Shown here: positions 49,185 to 60,769 of the stretch, piece by piece
Layout of the letters: every line of letters starts with the position of its first letter
Numbering within the stretch: position 1 is the first letter of the stretch
Source of the DNA: Notamacropus eugenii
Taxonomy: Eukaryota > Chordata > Mammalia > Diprotodontia > Macropodidae
NCBI RefSeq assembly: GCF_028372415.1
Contig: NC_092872.1
Location: 9,678,001-9,742,000 of the forward strand
Direction: 5' to 3'
DNA length: 64,000 bases
Made by a program: the position numbers and the translations under genes
Notes under the pieces: generated by a model
What the model was told of the DNA's origin: nothing
What the model saw: the letters and a program-made list of their open reading frames with translations, nothing else
The model's database searches: none

Positions 49185-50184
49185 CACACATACACAAACA
49201 TACACACAAAGATACATACACACCTCTGTGTATACGTGTACATGTACACAGCAACATTATACAGACGCATATAACAATCTATTTCCTGAGTAAATCATTA
49301 AATCTGATTAGGAAAGTTTAACCAAAAAAAGGGGGGACAGGGGAACAAACCACTATATCATATTATTAAAATAGAATATTAAATAAACATTAAATAAATA
49401 TGGAATGTCTATGAAATTACAGTACCCAAACTAATACGTATAGCCACGCTTCAGATTAAGTGCGCACTAAGTTAAACAGCCACTTTAAGGTCCATCGTAA
49501 GGAATTAGTGAATGTGATTCCCAATCCTGAGTGTACTTTAATCCACCTGTTAATGGTGACTTTAACAAGTTACTTAAGTTATAAAAACCTCCTAGTCCCT
49601 GTTTCCTTGGGGACCAGTAAAGTGGAAATTCGGCTGCGATCATGATCCCGCTGAAAATCCTGTATCAACCACATGATCACATGAAACATTTTCTCAAATT
49701 AAGTCACTGCAGCTTAAATAATTAACCCATTTAGAGAAAATGAGAAAGACTTTCCATTTCCTGCTCTGTACAATAGGGCAAAAACATATTTAAAAACTCA
49801 GATTGCTTTGGCACCCAAATGACATTAAGAACCTTTCAAAAGCCCTCTGCAGACCTTCTGAGGAAGATCCACTTTCAGAGACTCTGCCATGACTCGTCAG
49901 TTACAAAGGTTAGTATCCTTTCCCCAGCTCATGGTTAAAGGTATAGAAAGTTACTTTTGGATTGGAAAGAACCAAAGAAATATTCAGCTACATCCATCTT
50001 CCTAAGCGATACAATATTTCACAGAGAATACACTGCAATATTATAAGAAAAAACACATTATCCTTTAGAAATATGCATTCTGAAACACAGTAACCAAGAT
50101 GCATTCATTAGTTATTTTTAACTATTTTTTTGAGAACCTGGAAACACTTATAATTGGAAAAAAGTGCTTTTGCCCCCAGGATGC

Positions 50185-50472
<288 letters not shown>

Positions 50473-50623
50473 TCAGAACCATGGATCCAGAGATACACCA
50501 TACAGTGCTCAAAGCAAGAATACAAATCCATACTTTCTCATTGCATTTAAACAGGATACACAGAGAAAACTGATGCAGTCTCTCCCCTCCCCTTTGCTCT
50601 CTCTGTTCTTATTCTCTCTCTCT

Positions 50624-50626
<3 letters not shown>

Positions 50627-50691
<65 letters not shown>
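50627..50691 (+). repeat. (AC)n microsatellite
   Basis: About 65 bp of uninterrupted AC in the last intron of the MEIOC-like gene. Confidence 0.98.
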
Positions 50692-50692
<1 letters not shown>

Positions 50693-50739
50693 CACCACAA
50701 GACAGTTTTAGCTTCTGCCCTCATAGAACTTTTAAAATC

Positions 50740-53560
50740 TAATTAGAGAGACACAACTAACAGGGAAATTACAGACTAGTTAGGGGCTAAAGTCTGTAGG
50801 ACTAAGTACAATGTAAGTCTGGAGAAGGGAAAGACTAACCTAAGATAGGGTACTTGAAGAATGCTTAGTGGAAGAAAGAGTTATTTAAGCTGGGCCTTCA
50901 AGCAGGGGTAGATTTAAGAAGCAGGAGAGAAAACAAGAATCTAAGTAAGGAAAGAACCTGCACAAAGACATCTAAGAATGAACATGGTGTACACAGAGGA
51001 AAGGGAAAAACCAGGGTGGGGGGAATGAGATTATGAAGAATCTTAAGAACAGGCACTGGAGTTTGAGACCTAACGAACCAGACAAAAGGGACCCACAGTG
51101 GGAACCTGGGTAGGGGAGATGAAACAATGGAAGCTGTTAGTTTAGCTCCACTTGGTGTGACAAACACACATGTAGGACAGGAGAGGGCAGGGGCAGGGAC
51201 CACAGGCTGGGAGAGTTCAGCAGTGGCGAAAGGATGAATCAGGGAGGCATTTCAAAAGGAAAAAAACCCACCAGAAACTGGTGATGGTCTAGATACAAAA
51301 GAGAAAGCAGAAAGTAAAGTGCAAATTCTGAATGAGTGCACGTTGTCCCTAGGGCACTGTGAGGGGGCAGGAAGACAAAGATGAAGCATGCCCTTGCCTG
51401 AACAGCCTTTCCATCCAGCAGAGAGATCAAACACGTGCAGTCACCAAACATGCAGATCGGAACAGAAGCACGTGGGAGATGCAAATTAAATGCTACAGGA
51501 TTCAGGAAGCAGCTGGGGATGGTTTAGAGTATGGAAAAGAGAAAAATGTGAGAGATATCACAAACATGGAACCAAGAGGGCTTCAAATGTCAGGGATAAG
51601 CAAAGTCAAAATGTATTATTCTAAGCTTTTTAGCTATGAGATTGTCAAAAGAAGTAGGCAAGTCAGGGGAGGGACAGGTCTGCAGGAAAACAGAACGAAT
51701 CCCCTCTGAGACATGTCAAGGGAAGAGGTGTTCCAACATGGAGCTGAAACTCAGGACTGGACCACTGGGTGCAGTGTGATTGAATAAAATGGACTTGGAA
51801 ATGATCCACATGGAAGAGGTAACTGAAAACACGGAGCACATGAAACCCACAAGGGAAAAAGCAAGGTAGGAGAGGAGTGGAAAAAGTGCTGAGAAAAGAA
51901 AGTCACAAATAGAAGGGATTCAGGCATAGAAGAAGCAGGTGAAGGAGTCAGAGGCAGATGAGAGCTAGGGAAAGTGGAAGCTTTAGAATGCAATCAACGA
52001 GCATTTACTAAGTGCCTGCTGTGTGTCAGAACCTATGGTAAATTCCGGGGATCCAAAGAGGGGGAAAAAAAGTCGTCCCTGTCCTCAAGGGAAGAGACAA
52101 GCACTAAAAAAGGTCAGGAAAGACTTCTTAGAGAAGGTAGGATTTTAGCTGAAATCTCAGGGACACCAGGAATCAGAGACAAGGAGAACACTGCAGGTGT
52201 GAGGGATGGCCAGTGCAAATGCTCAGAGCAGGAGATAGAGGCCAGGGTCACTGGGGGAAAGAGTACAATGTAAGAAGACTGGCAGGAGGGCAGGGGGAGG
52301 AGATGGGGGTTTATGAAGGGCTTTGAATACCAAAGGACTTTATTTTTTTTTTTATCCTGGGGGTTACAGGAAGGCACTGCAGCTTCTCGAATAGGGGGAT
52401 GACACAATCAGATCTCTACTTTAAGAAGATTAACCCGACAGCAACTTAGATGATGAACTATTGTGGGGAGAGACTTGAGGCAGGTAAACCCCACCATCAG
52501 GCTCTTGCAATAGTTCAGTACTATAAGATAAAGGCCTGTTCCAGAGGGATAGCGGTGTCAAAGGAGAGAAGGAGGCATGAGTGAGTGATGGAACAAAGGG
52601 AAAATTAGGACTTGAAAACATATGGGGTATGAGGCAGGGAGGGAGTAAAGTGAGGAGTCAAAGATGACTGGAAGGTTGTGAGCCAGGGAGACTGGGAGGA
52701 TGGTGGTACCCTTGACAGGAATAGGGAAGTTTAGAAGGGGAGAAGGGTTTGGGGAGAACAATTATGAGTTCACTTGTGGACACTGAGTTTAAGAGGTCTA
52801 GGAGACATCGAGGCTGAGATATCCAACAGGCAGCTGAACATGAGAATCTGGAGGTTAGGAGATTAGGGCTGGACAAATAAATCTGAGGTCCCCGCAGCAA
52901 AGACATGAAGATGGAATCCGTGGTAGCTGATGTGAGTGATCACTAAGGAAAAAGTACAGTGATGAGAGAAGCCAGGACAGAGCCTTGGGGAATGAATGCT
53001 TATGGTAGTTGTGCCCCAGGCAACTTGGATGACATTTCAGAGAAAGTGAAGTAGCAGTCAGGTAAGATAAGAACCAAGATAAAGCCTTGTCACAAAAACA
53101 AAGATAAAGTATAGAGAAGGGGGTAAAAGACAGAGTGAGGAAGGATGAATAGGGAGAAATGGCCACTCAATTTGGTATTTAGAGATCACCAATAACTTTG
53201 GAAAAAGTAGTTTCAGAAATGGGACTATGGGAAAGACATAGTAGTTTCAAGTTAAGAGTGAAGTCTAAAAGTGTGCTCACTCCTATGAGTGGCTCAAAGT
53301 GGAATAAAGGTTGAGGTCATAGGAATGTAGGTCATCAGCACGGATACTGAAGTCTGGAAGAACGGAGAATGATGAAGAAGAAGGCTACGTGAAAGGTGCT
53401 GAAGGCACTGAGGAAAGTGGAACAGTATCCCAGAGATCAGCAGATGATACAGGAGAGATTCAGGAGAGGGTGATACAGTCAGATGACATCAACTTCAAAA
53501 GAAGATGTTATTGGGAGCTGGAGACAGAGCACAGGTCTAGAAATGGAGAGGGAAGGAAGG
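50740..53560 (-). mobile_element. L2/L3-type LINE, antisense, long
   Basis: Ordered antisense match over much of the interval, clearest at 52,300-53,200: GGGGAGAGACTTGAGGCAGG, GGTTGTGAGCCAGGGAGACT, GGACAGAGCCTTGGGGAATG. A sequence with TTTACTAAGTGCCTGCTGTG (about 51,995-52,200) is inserted in it. A further short copy lies at 53,740-53,860. The frames are destroyed. Confidence 0.65.
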
Positions 53561-54689
53561 AATGATCAACGTTTCCTCCTGCTTAAGAGTCAGAAGAATG
53601 AAAGGAGGGATAAGCATCACCAGAAAAGAAAGGAAAGTTCATCCCAGAAAAGGGAAAGGTTTGAGCAAACACCTGGAGATGGGAACTTGTGCTGTGGCCA
53701 GGGGACAGCTGCCTAATTTCTCTAATGCAGGGTAGAGGATAATATGGATGAAATAGTTTGTAAAAAATCACAGAGGGCTTTACATGCCAAGTTTAGAAAT
53801 TCCAGTTTTATTTATCCTGTAAGCAGTGGAGAGCCAGTAAAGATTTTTGAGATGATGTCTGCCAAAGTTTATATTTTTGAACCTGAAGAAATAGTGGTAT
53901 CACTAACAGAAATGGAACAAGTGTGTGAAGGGGAAACTTCCTCTTCCCCTGTGGCTAGACATCCCTGGAGCCCATCCTTCAGCTCCTCAATCCCCTCCAT
54001 CATCCTTGTTACCCAGAACTACAACCCTAGGGCCAAGCCTCTACCCTCTCACACCCAGCCAGCTGGACCTACCCCTCCCCAAGTCCTATCCTAGTCACCT
54101 TTATACAAGCTACTTCGACTGTGTCCTTTGAAACACTCATTTTGTTGTAAACGAATTCCCCTTCATTCTCAATTTCTCCCTCTTCTATTTTTCCACCTCC
54201 TTGAATTAAACAAAACTTTCTTTGCAATACTAGGTGATTCTATCTTTCAAAAAACTCAGGGAACAAACTGTAGTTTGAGCTAGAGACCCTCTTTCCTGAA
54301 AAGTTTCTTAAAAGACCTGCTTAAGTTTAAAGAGAAATAATCAACGTCAATAAAATTCAGTATCGGATTAGATGATTCTTTAAAATATACGTTGGCAAAT
54401 AGAGCTTAACGCTGAGAAACACTCATCTCTCCATTCCATTTGGTTTTTTCCATTTCCGTAGCAACTGTGTAGCTACCAGTGAAATGATCCCTGTGCTCAA
54501 CATTAACAAAGGGGAGAGCCGGGTTCAAGTACTACCCTTAATACATACTATGAAACCTTTCAGTGCCCTGCTGCTGCCCAAACGATCAGCTGCGTTAGAG
54601 CTGCCAACGTGCCTGGGCAGAGGGAGTCTTCCCTTGGAAATGGCCTGTGGTTGCTTGGCTGTGTCCAGCTCTTCCTGACCCAGCAGGCC

Positions 54690-54900
54690 ATACATAGCAC
54701 ACCAATATGCCCATGCGGTTTTCTGGGTGCATATACTGGACTAGTTTGCCATTTCCTTCTCCAATGGATTAAAGCAAACAGAGGTTAAGTGACTTGGCCA
54801 CTATCACACAGCGAGTAAATGTCTGAGGCCAGATTTGAACTCAGGTCTTCCTGACTTCAGGCCCAGCACTCTGCCCACTGAACCACTTAGATGCCTCCTA
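54690..54900 (-). repeat. Mar1/Ther-2-like SINE, antisense
   Basis: Antisense tail GGACTAGTTTGCCATTTCCT followed by GTTAAGTGACTTGGCCACTA, TTTGAACTCAGGTCTTCCTG and CCACTTAGATGCC. Confidence 0.8.
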
Positions 54901-54999
54901 CAATAACAACAGGAGTCTCCCTCTGAAAGTTCCCTATACCAACGAAATCCCAAGTCCTGTAAAAAGAACAAAGAATGACTTCAACAAGACAGCGTGAGA

Positions 55000-55592
55000 G
55001 GCAGTAAAACTTAAGTTTCCCCAGTAAGTTACTGTTAGTTGATGAAGTCATTGAGAATAAGTCAGATAATAAATAAGAAGGCTGGCAGACAGCACGTGGA
55101 CTTAACCAATCAAGAGACAGATAGTGGCCTTCAGAAAATTACAAAGTTTTTGATAAAGGAACCAAATGTACAGCTAGCTGGAACAAGCCAAGAAAAATGA
55201 CCTAGAGTTACGTGGGGAAGGTTTTTCTTCACTGCACTTGCTTAATGAACTTCATGCATACAAGCAGACACACCCCATATAAAATTATCCCTCTACTTTC
55301 TGATCATGGGTCCCTATCTTGGAACGTTTGGGAAGGGGAAATTATAATACAGGTGGTTACGTAACAGGTATGTAGAGAAGATGGTGACCTATGGAGAATG
55401 GACCAATACATCTCCTGGTGGGAGGATCTGTCATGAACTAACAGTACATAGCTGATCTCGCTTCTGTATTCAGCCGCGGCCTCCTCCTGAAAAGAGGGTA
55501 GGGGCCCGCTTTGGCCAAAGTGTTCAATTTCTCCGAACTCTGCTGTAATAAATTTTCCTTGATACCTTATTGGTGTCAAGCGTGTTTCTAAC
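55000..55592 (+). mobile_element. Possible solo LTR of an old endogenous retrovirus
   Basis: No retroviral genes are present. The right half looks like an LTR: a TATA-like ATATAAAATTATCC near 55,277, a GC-rich block, a polyadenylation-type CTGTAATAAATTTTCCTTGA, then GGTGTCAAGCGTGTTTCTAA ending in CA. Outer limits are uncertain, and I find no matching target-site duplication. Confidence 0.4.
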
Positions 55593-55915
55593 AATAGTAA
55601 CATATTCATCTTATCTGTTTTAGGCCCATCTTAAGTATTTTTCTCTAGGTTTTTCCTCTCCTGGATTTTGCTGCTACTTTTCAGTAATAAGCCACTTATT
55701 AGAAAATAAGGCCTAGATACAGATTTTAAAAAAGCAATTATGCAGAAGCAATCCAATCAGCTTCATTCATTCAAAAGTGCCCCAGGTAACTCTCTAAAAT
55801 GGTAAAATGTATATCTGACCTGGGAGAGCAAGTTCATCTCAGCATCTCCCTAAACTGACAAAATTCCAAGATCAGCTCACTCCCCCAAGAGATTAAAAAC
55901 TTCAGGAGCACTTAC

Positions 55916-56093
55916 CTTTTTCATTATTATAACGAATTCCTTGTGGTGGGGGATTAGCGGCATTAGTAAGCTCATCTTTTCGCTTGGCTTGAGTGGCATG
56001 AATGGCTTCTAAGTGACGTTCCAGAGTGATGGATATATTTTCATGGACAGGGCTACCACGAAGCTTTTCCATCTTTCTTAGTAAAGTCAAAAC
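55916..56093 (-). CDS. MEIOC-like gene, penultimate exon
   Basis: A 178-bp exon encoding 59 residues of the conserved C-terminal domain, opening VLTLLRKMEKLRG and containing ITLERHLEAIHATQAKRKDEL, followed by a proline-rich turn. Acceptor TTTCTTTTAAG precedes 56,093 in phase 0; donor AAAAG|GTAAGT follows 55,916 in phase 1. The helix-rich, charged composition fits the family coiled-coil domain. The upstream intron is only 121 bp; the downstream one is 5.5 kb and is filled by an antisense LINE, a SINE, a possible LTR and a CA repeat. Confidence 0.93.
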
Positions 56094-56133
56094 CTTAAAA
56101 GAAATATGTACATATTTAGTTGGTAGGATTTTA

Positions 56134-56349
<216 letters not shown>

Positions 56350-56431
56350 CTAAAGAAATATAAACATCTATGAAGTATGAGATTTGAAGAGAAAAAAAAA
56401 ATCACACACAATATAGACAGATATTGTGTGT

Positions 56432-56432
<1 letters not shown>

Positions 56433-56462
<30 letters not shown>
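56433..56462 (+). repeat. (AC)n microsatellite
   Basis: About 30 bp of AC in the 383-bp intron between the giant exon and the 135-bp exon. Confidence 0.95.
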
Positions 56463-56463
<1 letters not shown>

Positions 56464-56732
56464 CTATTTATCACATATAAATAGATATCGATAATAAGAT
56501 GTGTCCAGTATCAATCACAATATATAACTGTCATGGAAATGGAAAAACTCAAAGAAGTATCACACACTCACCATCTATCTTAGCAGATACAGCTTGACAC
56601 GGGGAAATCTATTTGATTTTTTTCCTATTTCCCCATCGTTGTGTAGCTGGATAGCAGAACCATGATGTGAAATGCTCCAATTTGTACACAACCAGACTGA
56701 ACTCCTGTCTATCACTGTAAGACCCACATTAC

Positions 56733-58497
56733 CTTTTTCCGTTCTTTTTCCAGAGCTCTCCACTGCTCGTAGCACTCCTCCAGCTGGGTATGAAGTTCAT
56801 TAGCAGGTCCACTCCGACTTCTTGGTGGCCGGTATTTGTTGAAAGGTGGTGGAAAGGCAAAGTATGGTGGTGTTACTTCCCTACAAAACAAATTGCTAAC
56901 AAAAGGATTCAAATTGCTAAGACCACCATAATGGAAAACGTCAACAAGCTCTGTAAAGGGAAATGTTGACGGTGGGAAAGTAAAGTTAGCTGTTGGCATA
57001 AAGGGAGAAGGGTTAAATAAGGTAAAATTAGGATTCTGTTTAAGTTCTGACCCTAAAGGGAAAGTAGGAAGGAAGGAAGGATTGATGAAATCTGACATGT
57101 TAACACTCTTCTTTTCTTGTTTCTTTCGGAAAATATTAAACTGCTGACGATTCTGACCTATGTAACTTTGCTGGGGAATGAAGTTTCTCCTCCCTTTTCT
57201 ATCATCTAGATTCTGTTTTTTGTGGACTCTATATCTATCAGAGCATTCACTAGCAGCATTCTGCTGCAACAGACAGTTAGATGACAAATGGGCAGGAATT
57301 TTGCAATAATTTTGATCCTTGGAAGCCAATGGCTCATGGGGGAAACATCTTGTTTGCATATTTGGTTTCTGATTTTCAGTATCAAAATTTGGAAACCTCA
57401 GACCATCACGAACACCATTTGGCATATGCAACCTCCCTTCCTTCCTGAAAAAGGGTACTGGTGGTGTCTGCGGATAATATGAAGGAGAAATCAAAGACTG
57501 GGGCATGGGAGAGCCACCAGACAAGACTGAAACTCCAGAAGAAGGCTGACAGCCTGATGCTATTGGCTTCACAAATGCAGAATTCTCCACAGGAACTGGA
57601 CTTAACATGTTACTATCCACCCAAATATGTTCTCTGAAGAATGACTGACAGTTTCCATTCTGCACAGCAGTATTTATAGACAAATCATAGTCAAAGGGCT
57701 TCATGGGAATTTCGTTGGAATTTATGGGAAATTGGCATCCATTATCTTCAAAGTTGGCCATAAAATTGGGATCATTTGGTAAGCTGGTTTCCTGGGATTT
57801 CCTGTCAACTATTGCTGACAAATTTTCTTCAGGAAATGGTTGCTTGACAAAGCACAGGGGAGGTGGGATAGACAATGGCACTTGCTGAGAAGGTATACCT
57901 TCATCTGTTTTAGGAAGCAAATGGCTTTCATGAAATGCATATGGATCAGCAAGCAGACTGCCCAAATCATCAGAGCACTTCATTTGTTCCTGGATATTAA
58001 TTTTCATCATCTTCTCATTTGCTCTATCAGGTTCCCAGGATTCCCTCTGAATACTAGTACTATCTTTACATCTACTTTGAAAATAAGAGTTAAAATCAGA
58101 ACAGTTCTTTTCATAATCATTATTTAATTTCATTTTCTCATAATGAGTCTCATTTTGAATGAATTCTTCTTTGTGCAAAGGAAATTCTTCTGGTTGAATA
58201 AGAGCATTGGTTTTAACAGTTGAATTATCCAGGTAAGTGCTTCTGAAAAGATTATCAGGGAGCTGATTAGAATGGTCTGAAGGAGAAAGCCAAGACTCTA
58301 CCAATCTAAGACCATGAAATGCACTTTGCAAGTTCTCTACATCAGGTGATGTCTGAAAGTGTTCTTGACTGAAATTCTGTGTTTCAATGAAGTTTGAAAA
58401 ATCTTCAACAGAATTCTTGAGAGAATATCCTACATAATTGCCATCATTACCAAAGTCAGGTGTCCACGTGGAAGGAAGGACTCTGGACAAAGAATTC
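56733..58497 (-). CDS. MEIOC-like gene, giant internal exon
   Basis: A 1,765-bp internal exon open for 588 codons plus one base. It starts after acceptor CTCTGTTATAG (completing a Trp codon) and ends KERKK at AAAAAG|GTAATG. The sequence is rich in Asn, Ser, Pro and Phe and poor in recognisable folds: an expected disordered middle, as in MEIOC. Recognisable family blocks are LQSAFHGLRLVESWLSPSDH near the start, then, at the end, a Phe/Pro-rich stretch leading to RSRSGPANELHTQLEE and EQWRALEKERKK, the start of the coiled coil. No stop or frameshift interrupts it, which argues for a functional gene and not a pseudogene. The ATG inside the upstream intron (58,532) is not the start, since the acceptor lies downstream of it. 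Confidence 0.95.
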
Positions 58498-58707
58498 CTA
58501 TAACAGAGATCACAGTTAATAATAATCGCCATCCTTCTAAGTATGCTACAACTAAAATACTACAATTACAAGACAAGCCGCATGCTTCCACTTCATATCC
58601 CAGGATGTCGCCCTCAGTCAAGTTTGAGAGGAAGTCAGTATGATTACTTTAAAGAACATGCAGAAAGTCTCTCTATAATATGCAAAAGAGCTTCTGAATC
58701 AACTTAC

Positions 58708-58809
58708 CAGTCTGGAACAGGCTCTGGGTGATTTGGTTCCTCCAAAATTTCGGAAACCAATCCAAATGCGTCAGGGCCATTTCTAGAGTAAGATAAATTG
58801 ATTTGTGCC
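58708..58809 (-). CDS. MEIOC-like gene, short N-terminal exon
   Basis: A 102-bp exon missed by simple ORF finding. Acceptor TGTTTTCCAG precedes 58,809; donor GACTG|GTAAGT follows 58,708. Spliced in phase 2 it reads [19 protein letters not shown], then [15 protein letters not shown]; the GLVS-ILEE block is a MEIOC-family motif. The flanking introns are 210 bp (to the giant exon) and 1.5 kb. Confidence 0.9.
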
Positions 58810-58984
58810 CTGGAAAACATATCCACCAAATAATTTTGAGAAATAATTCACAAACACAATCCTTACCCCACCATTAACGACCAATTACTTTTATTTCAAT
58901 ATGCACCACATTTTTTTGTAAACTACTGACAAAGCACAACACTTCTATGGGACAAGTGGGAGGCCGATAACTAGACAGAGATCG

Positions 58985-60180
58985 GGATGGTAAAGCCATG
59001 AGAGACCGCACTATCTTCCAATATTTACAGGAATGTCATAAACAGGTCGATCTATTTGGATGTAAGTCTCTAATAAAGTACCTTAGGTATCTGTCCTGTC
59101 CTCTATGCTGCTTGAAGTTTTTATTAATTACTTACAGAAAAGCATCAGTGCTTGCATATGTTAATTGTGCAGGTTACAGAAACCTGGAAGGAACAACTAA
59201 CATGGTAGACAACAAAGTCAGAAGCCCAAAAAGTCCTGACAGGGTAGAACAAGGGGCCAAAATGAAGAAAGATGCAATTTAATAGAAATTCAGGTAAACA
59301 CCTGTATTGGGGTTAAAATCAACCTTACAAATATAAGAAGGGGCAGACCACAGTGTCAGTGAAAAAAAGAGCTGGGGGCGTTAGTGTTCTGCAAGTCTTA
59401 CTGGAGTCAAGTTGAGTGTTGACACAGCAGTCAAAGAAAGCTTAAGAGAAGCTCCCACCCAAACCACCCTGGTCCTACGGTGCTCTTCTCCAAGTCTACC
59501 AGATCTATAACACCATGTTCAGTTCTAGGTGTTTTATTCTGTGAAAAACACTTGAAGAAGGGACGAATAAGAGCTTAAGTGTGTCCAGAAGATGGTGTCC
59601 AAGATGTTCAAAGGTTACAAAGGTCTCAGGACTACAAGAGATGAGGGCTGGCTGAAGGAACATGGCTGTTGAGCCTGGACGAGAGAAGACTTAGAAAGAC
59701 CATGAAAGCCAGCTGCAAGTCTTTCATGGAGCTTCCACACCATGTGCCTAGACAAGCAAATACCAAATGATTTAAGGAGGGAGAGTGAGTCAGGGAACCC
59801 CAGGAAGAGAAGGGAGGACTGAAAGCCGAGAAGGATTCTGGGAGCTCCTGGGGGGGAAGGAGGAAATGTGCTCCAGCACGTGAAAATGGCACATGGAGCT
59901 TAGCTGTCCAGTCTGACTGGAACACAGAGCACATGAAAGAGAATGGTAGGAGTTTTAAGACTGGAGAAGTGGGTTAATTAGACCATGCAGGGCCTTAAAT
60001 GCCAAGTCAAGATGCTTCCATTTTATTCTAACAATAAAGAGTTATTAAGTTTCTCTATGAAGGCTGATTTAGAAAGGAGAATGACTGGAAATAGGGAAAC
60101 CAATGAGGAGACTTCTGTAACAGACCAAGAGAGAGGTGACAAAGGTCCGGGCTCCAGAGGGGTCCTCTGAGTTAAGATGA
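58985..60180. mobile_element. CR1/L3-like LINE (sense), then L2/L3-type fragment (antisense)
   Basis: 58,985-59,690: CATGGTAGACAACAAAGTCA, GAAAAAAAGAGCTGGGGGCG, AGCCTGGACGAGAGAAGACT in sense CR1 order. 59,900-60,180: CAGGGCCTTAAATGCCAAGT, AAACCAATGAGGAGACTTCT, antisense L2/L3. Both lie in one intron of the MEIOC-like gene. Confidence 0.65.
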
Positions 60181-60288
60181 CGTTGTAGAAACAGAAAACA
60201 CAAGTCTGGCAAATAATGAGATCCAGAGGGTGGGAAGAACTTCATATTCTGAGAGGACGGCTACGTAAACAATAAATGTACTGGACAC

Positions 60289-60452
60289 CTTTTATTGGCG
60301 TAGTCTTGAAAGGCAGTGGGTGGGCTGATGTCATCTCCATAAACTGACCAGTTACTATATAAACCGGAAGATTCCAGAGATGCCATATCAGCAATCTCCC
60401 CCAACAAAGGACTGAACAGCTGGGTGTCCATTCCTTGTTTCTTACAGTTTAC
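60289..60452 (-). CDS. MEIOC-like gene, N-terminal exon (first supported exon)
   Basis: A 164-bp exon of 54 codons plus two bases. Acceptor TTTTCTTTCAG precedes 60,452 (phase 0) and donor AAAAG|GTGTCC follows 60,289 (phase 2). It encodes LFSPLLGEIADMASLESSG followed by YSNWSVYGDDISPP; the W-S-x-YGDD block is shared with MEIOC. With the five downstream exons the open coding length is 2,607 bp (868 codons plus stop). Human MEIOC is about 950 residues, so roughly 80 residues plus the start codon are missing, lying in sequence to the right, mostly or wholly beyond the window. Confidence 0.9.
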
Positions 60453-60769
60453 CTGAAAGAAAATAAAAAGATAATTTAAGCAGATTAAAAAATTAATTTG
60501 GTAAGAAGACAAAGGAAACTTGAGTTTTTAGTTTAGATAAGTGAGGAAAGAACTTTGTAGCAATAGACTACATTTTTCTTTAAAAAAGTTTCTACAGATA
60601 AATGATAACACCTCATTTATTCAAAACATTCAAAACAACCTCAGCTCCCCAGCACGTGGCCAAAAACCTGGGAGAACCACAAGGCCTGGGTACATGGCCC
60701 AACATCCACGTTCTGGTATCTAGACATTCCTAAGTGATCCTCTCCAGGCCCTCTCAGAACCTCCTTTAG

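Larger units (their letters stand above)
42890..50184 (-). other. AT-rich, SINE-poor interval; possible long 3' UTR of the MEIOC-like gene
   Basis: More than 7 kb directly downstream of the stop codon has no coding signal and far fewer SINEs and LINEs than the rest of the window. Minus-strand AATAAA signals lie at 49,084-49,089, 47,632-47,637, 45,807-45,812, 44,897-44,902 and 42,923-42,928. The last is followed within about 25 bases by a run of A (minus sense) and is preceded by a non-repetitive block (42,930-43,150), making it the most gene-like end. Embedded repeats are listed separately (CA repeat, L2 end, MIR, MER5-like, mariner MITE). Which signal is used cannot be told from sequence. 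Confidence 0.35.

Noticed and set aside
14044..50184. CCDC43, FZD2, DBF4B or IBA57 exons between the two genes
   Set aside because: I searched the reading frames for their known motifs and found none; this supports, but does not prove, the paralogue interpretation.
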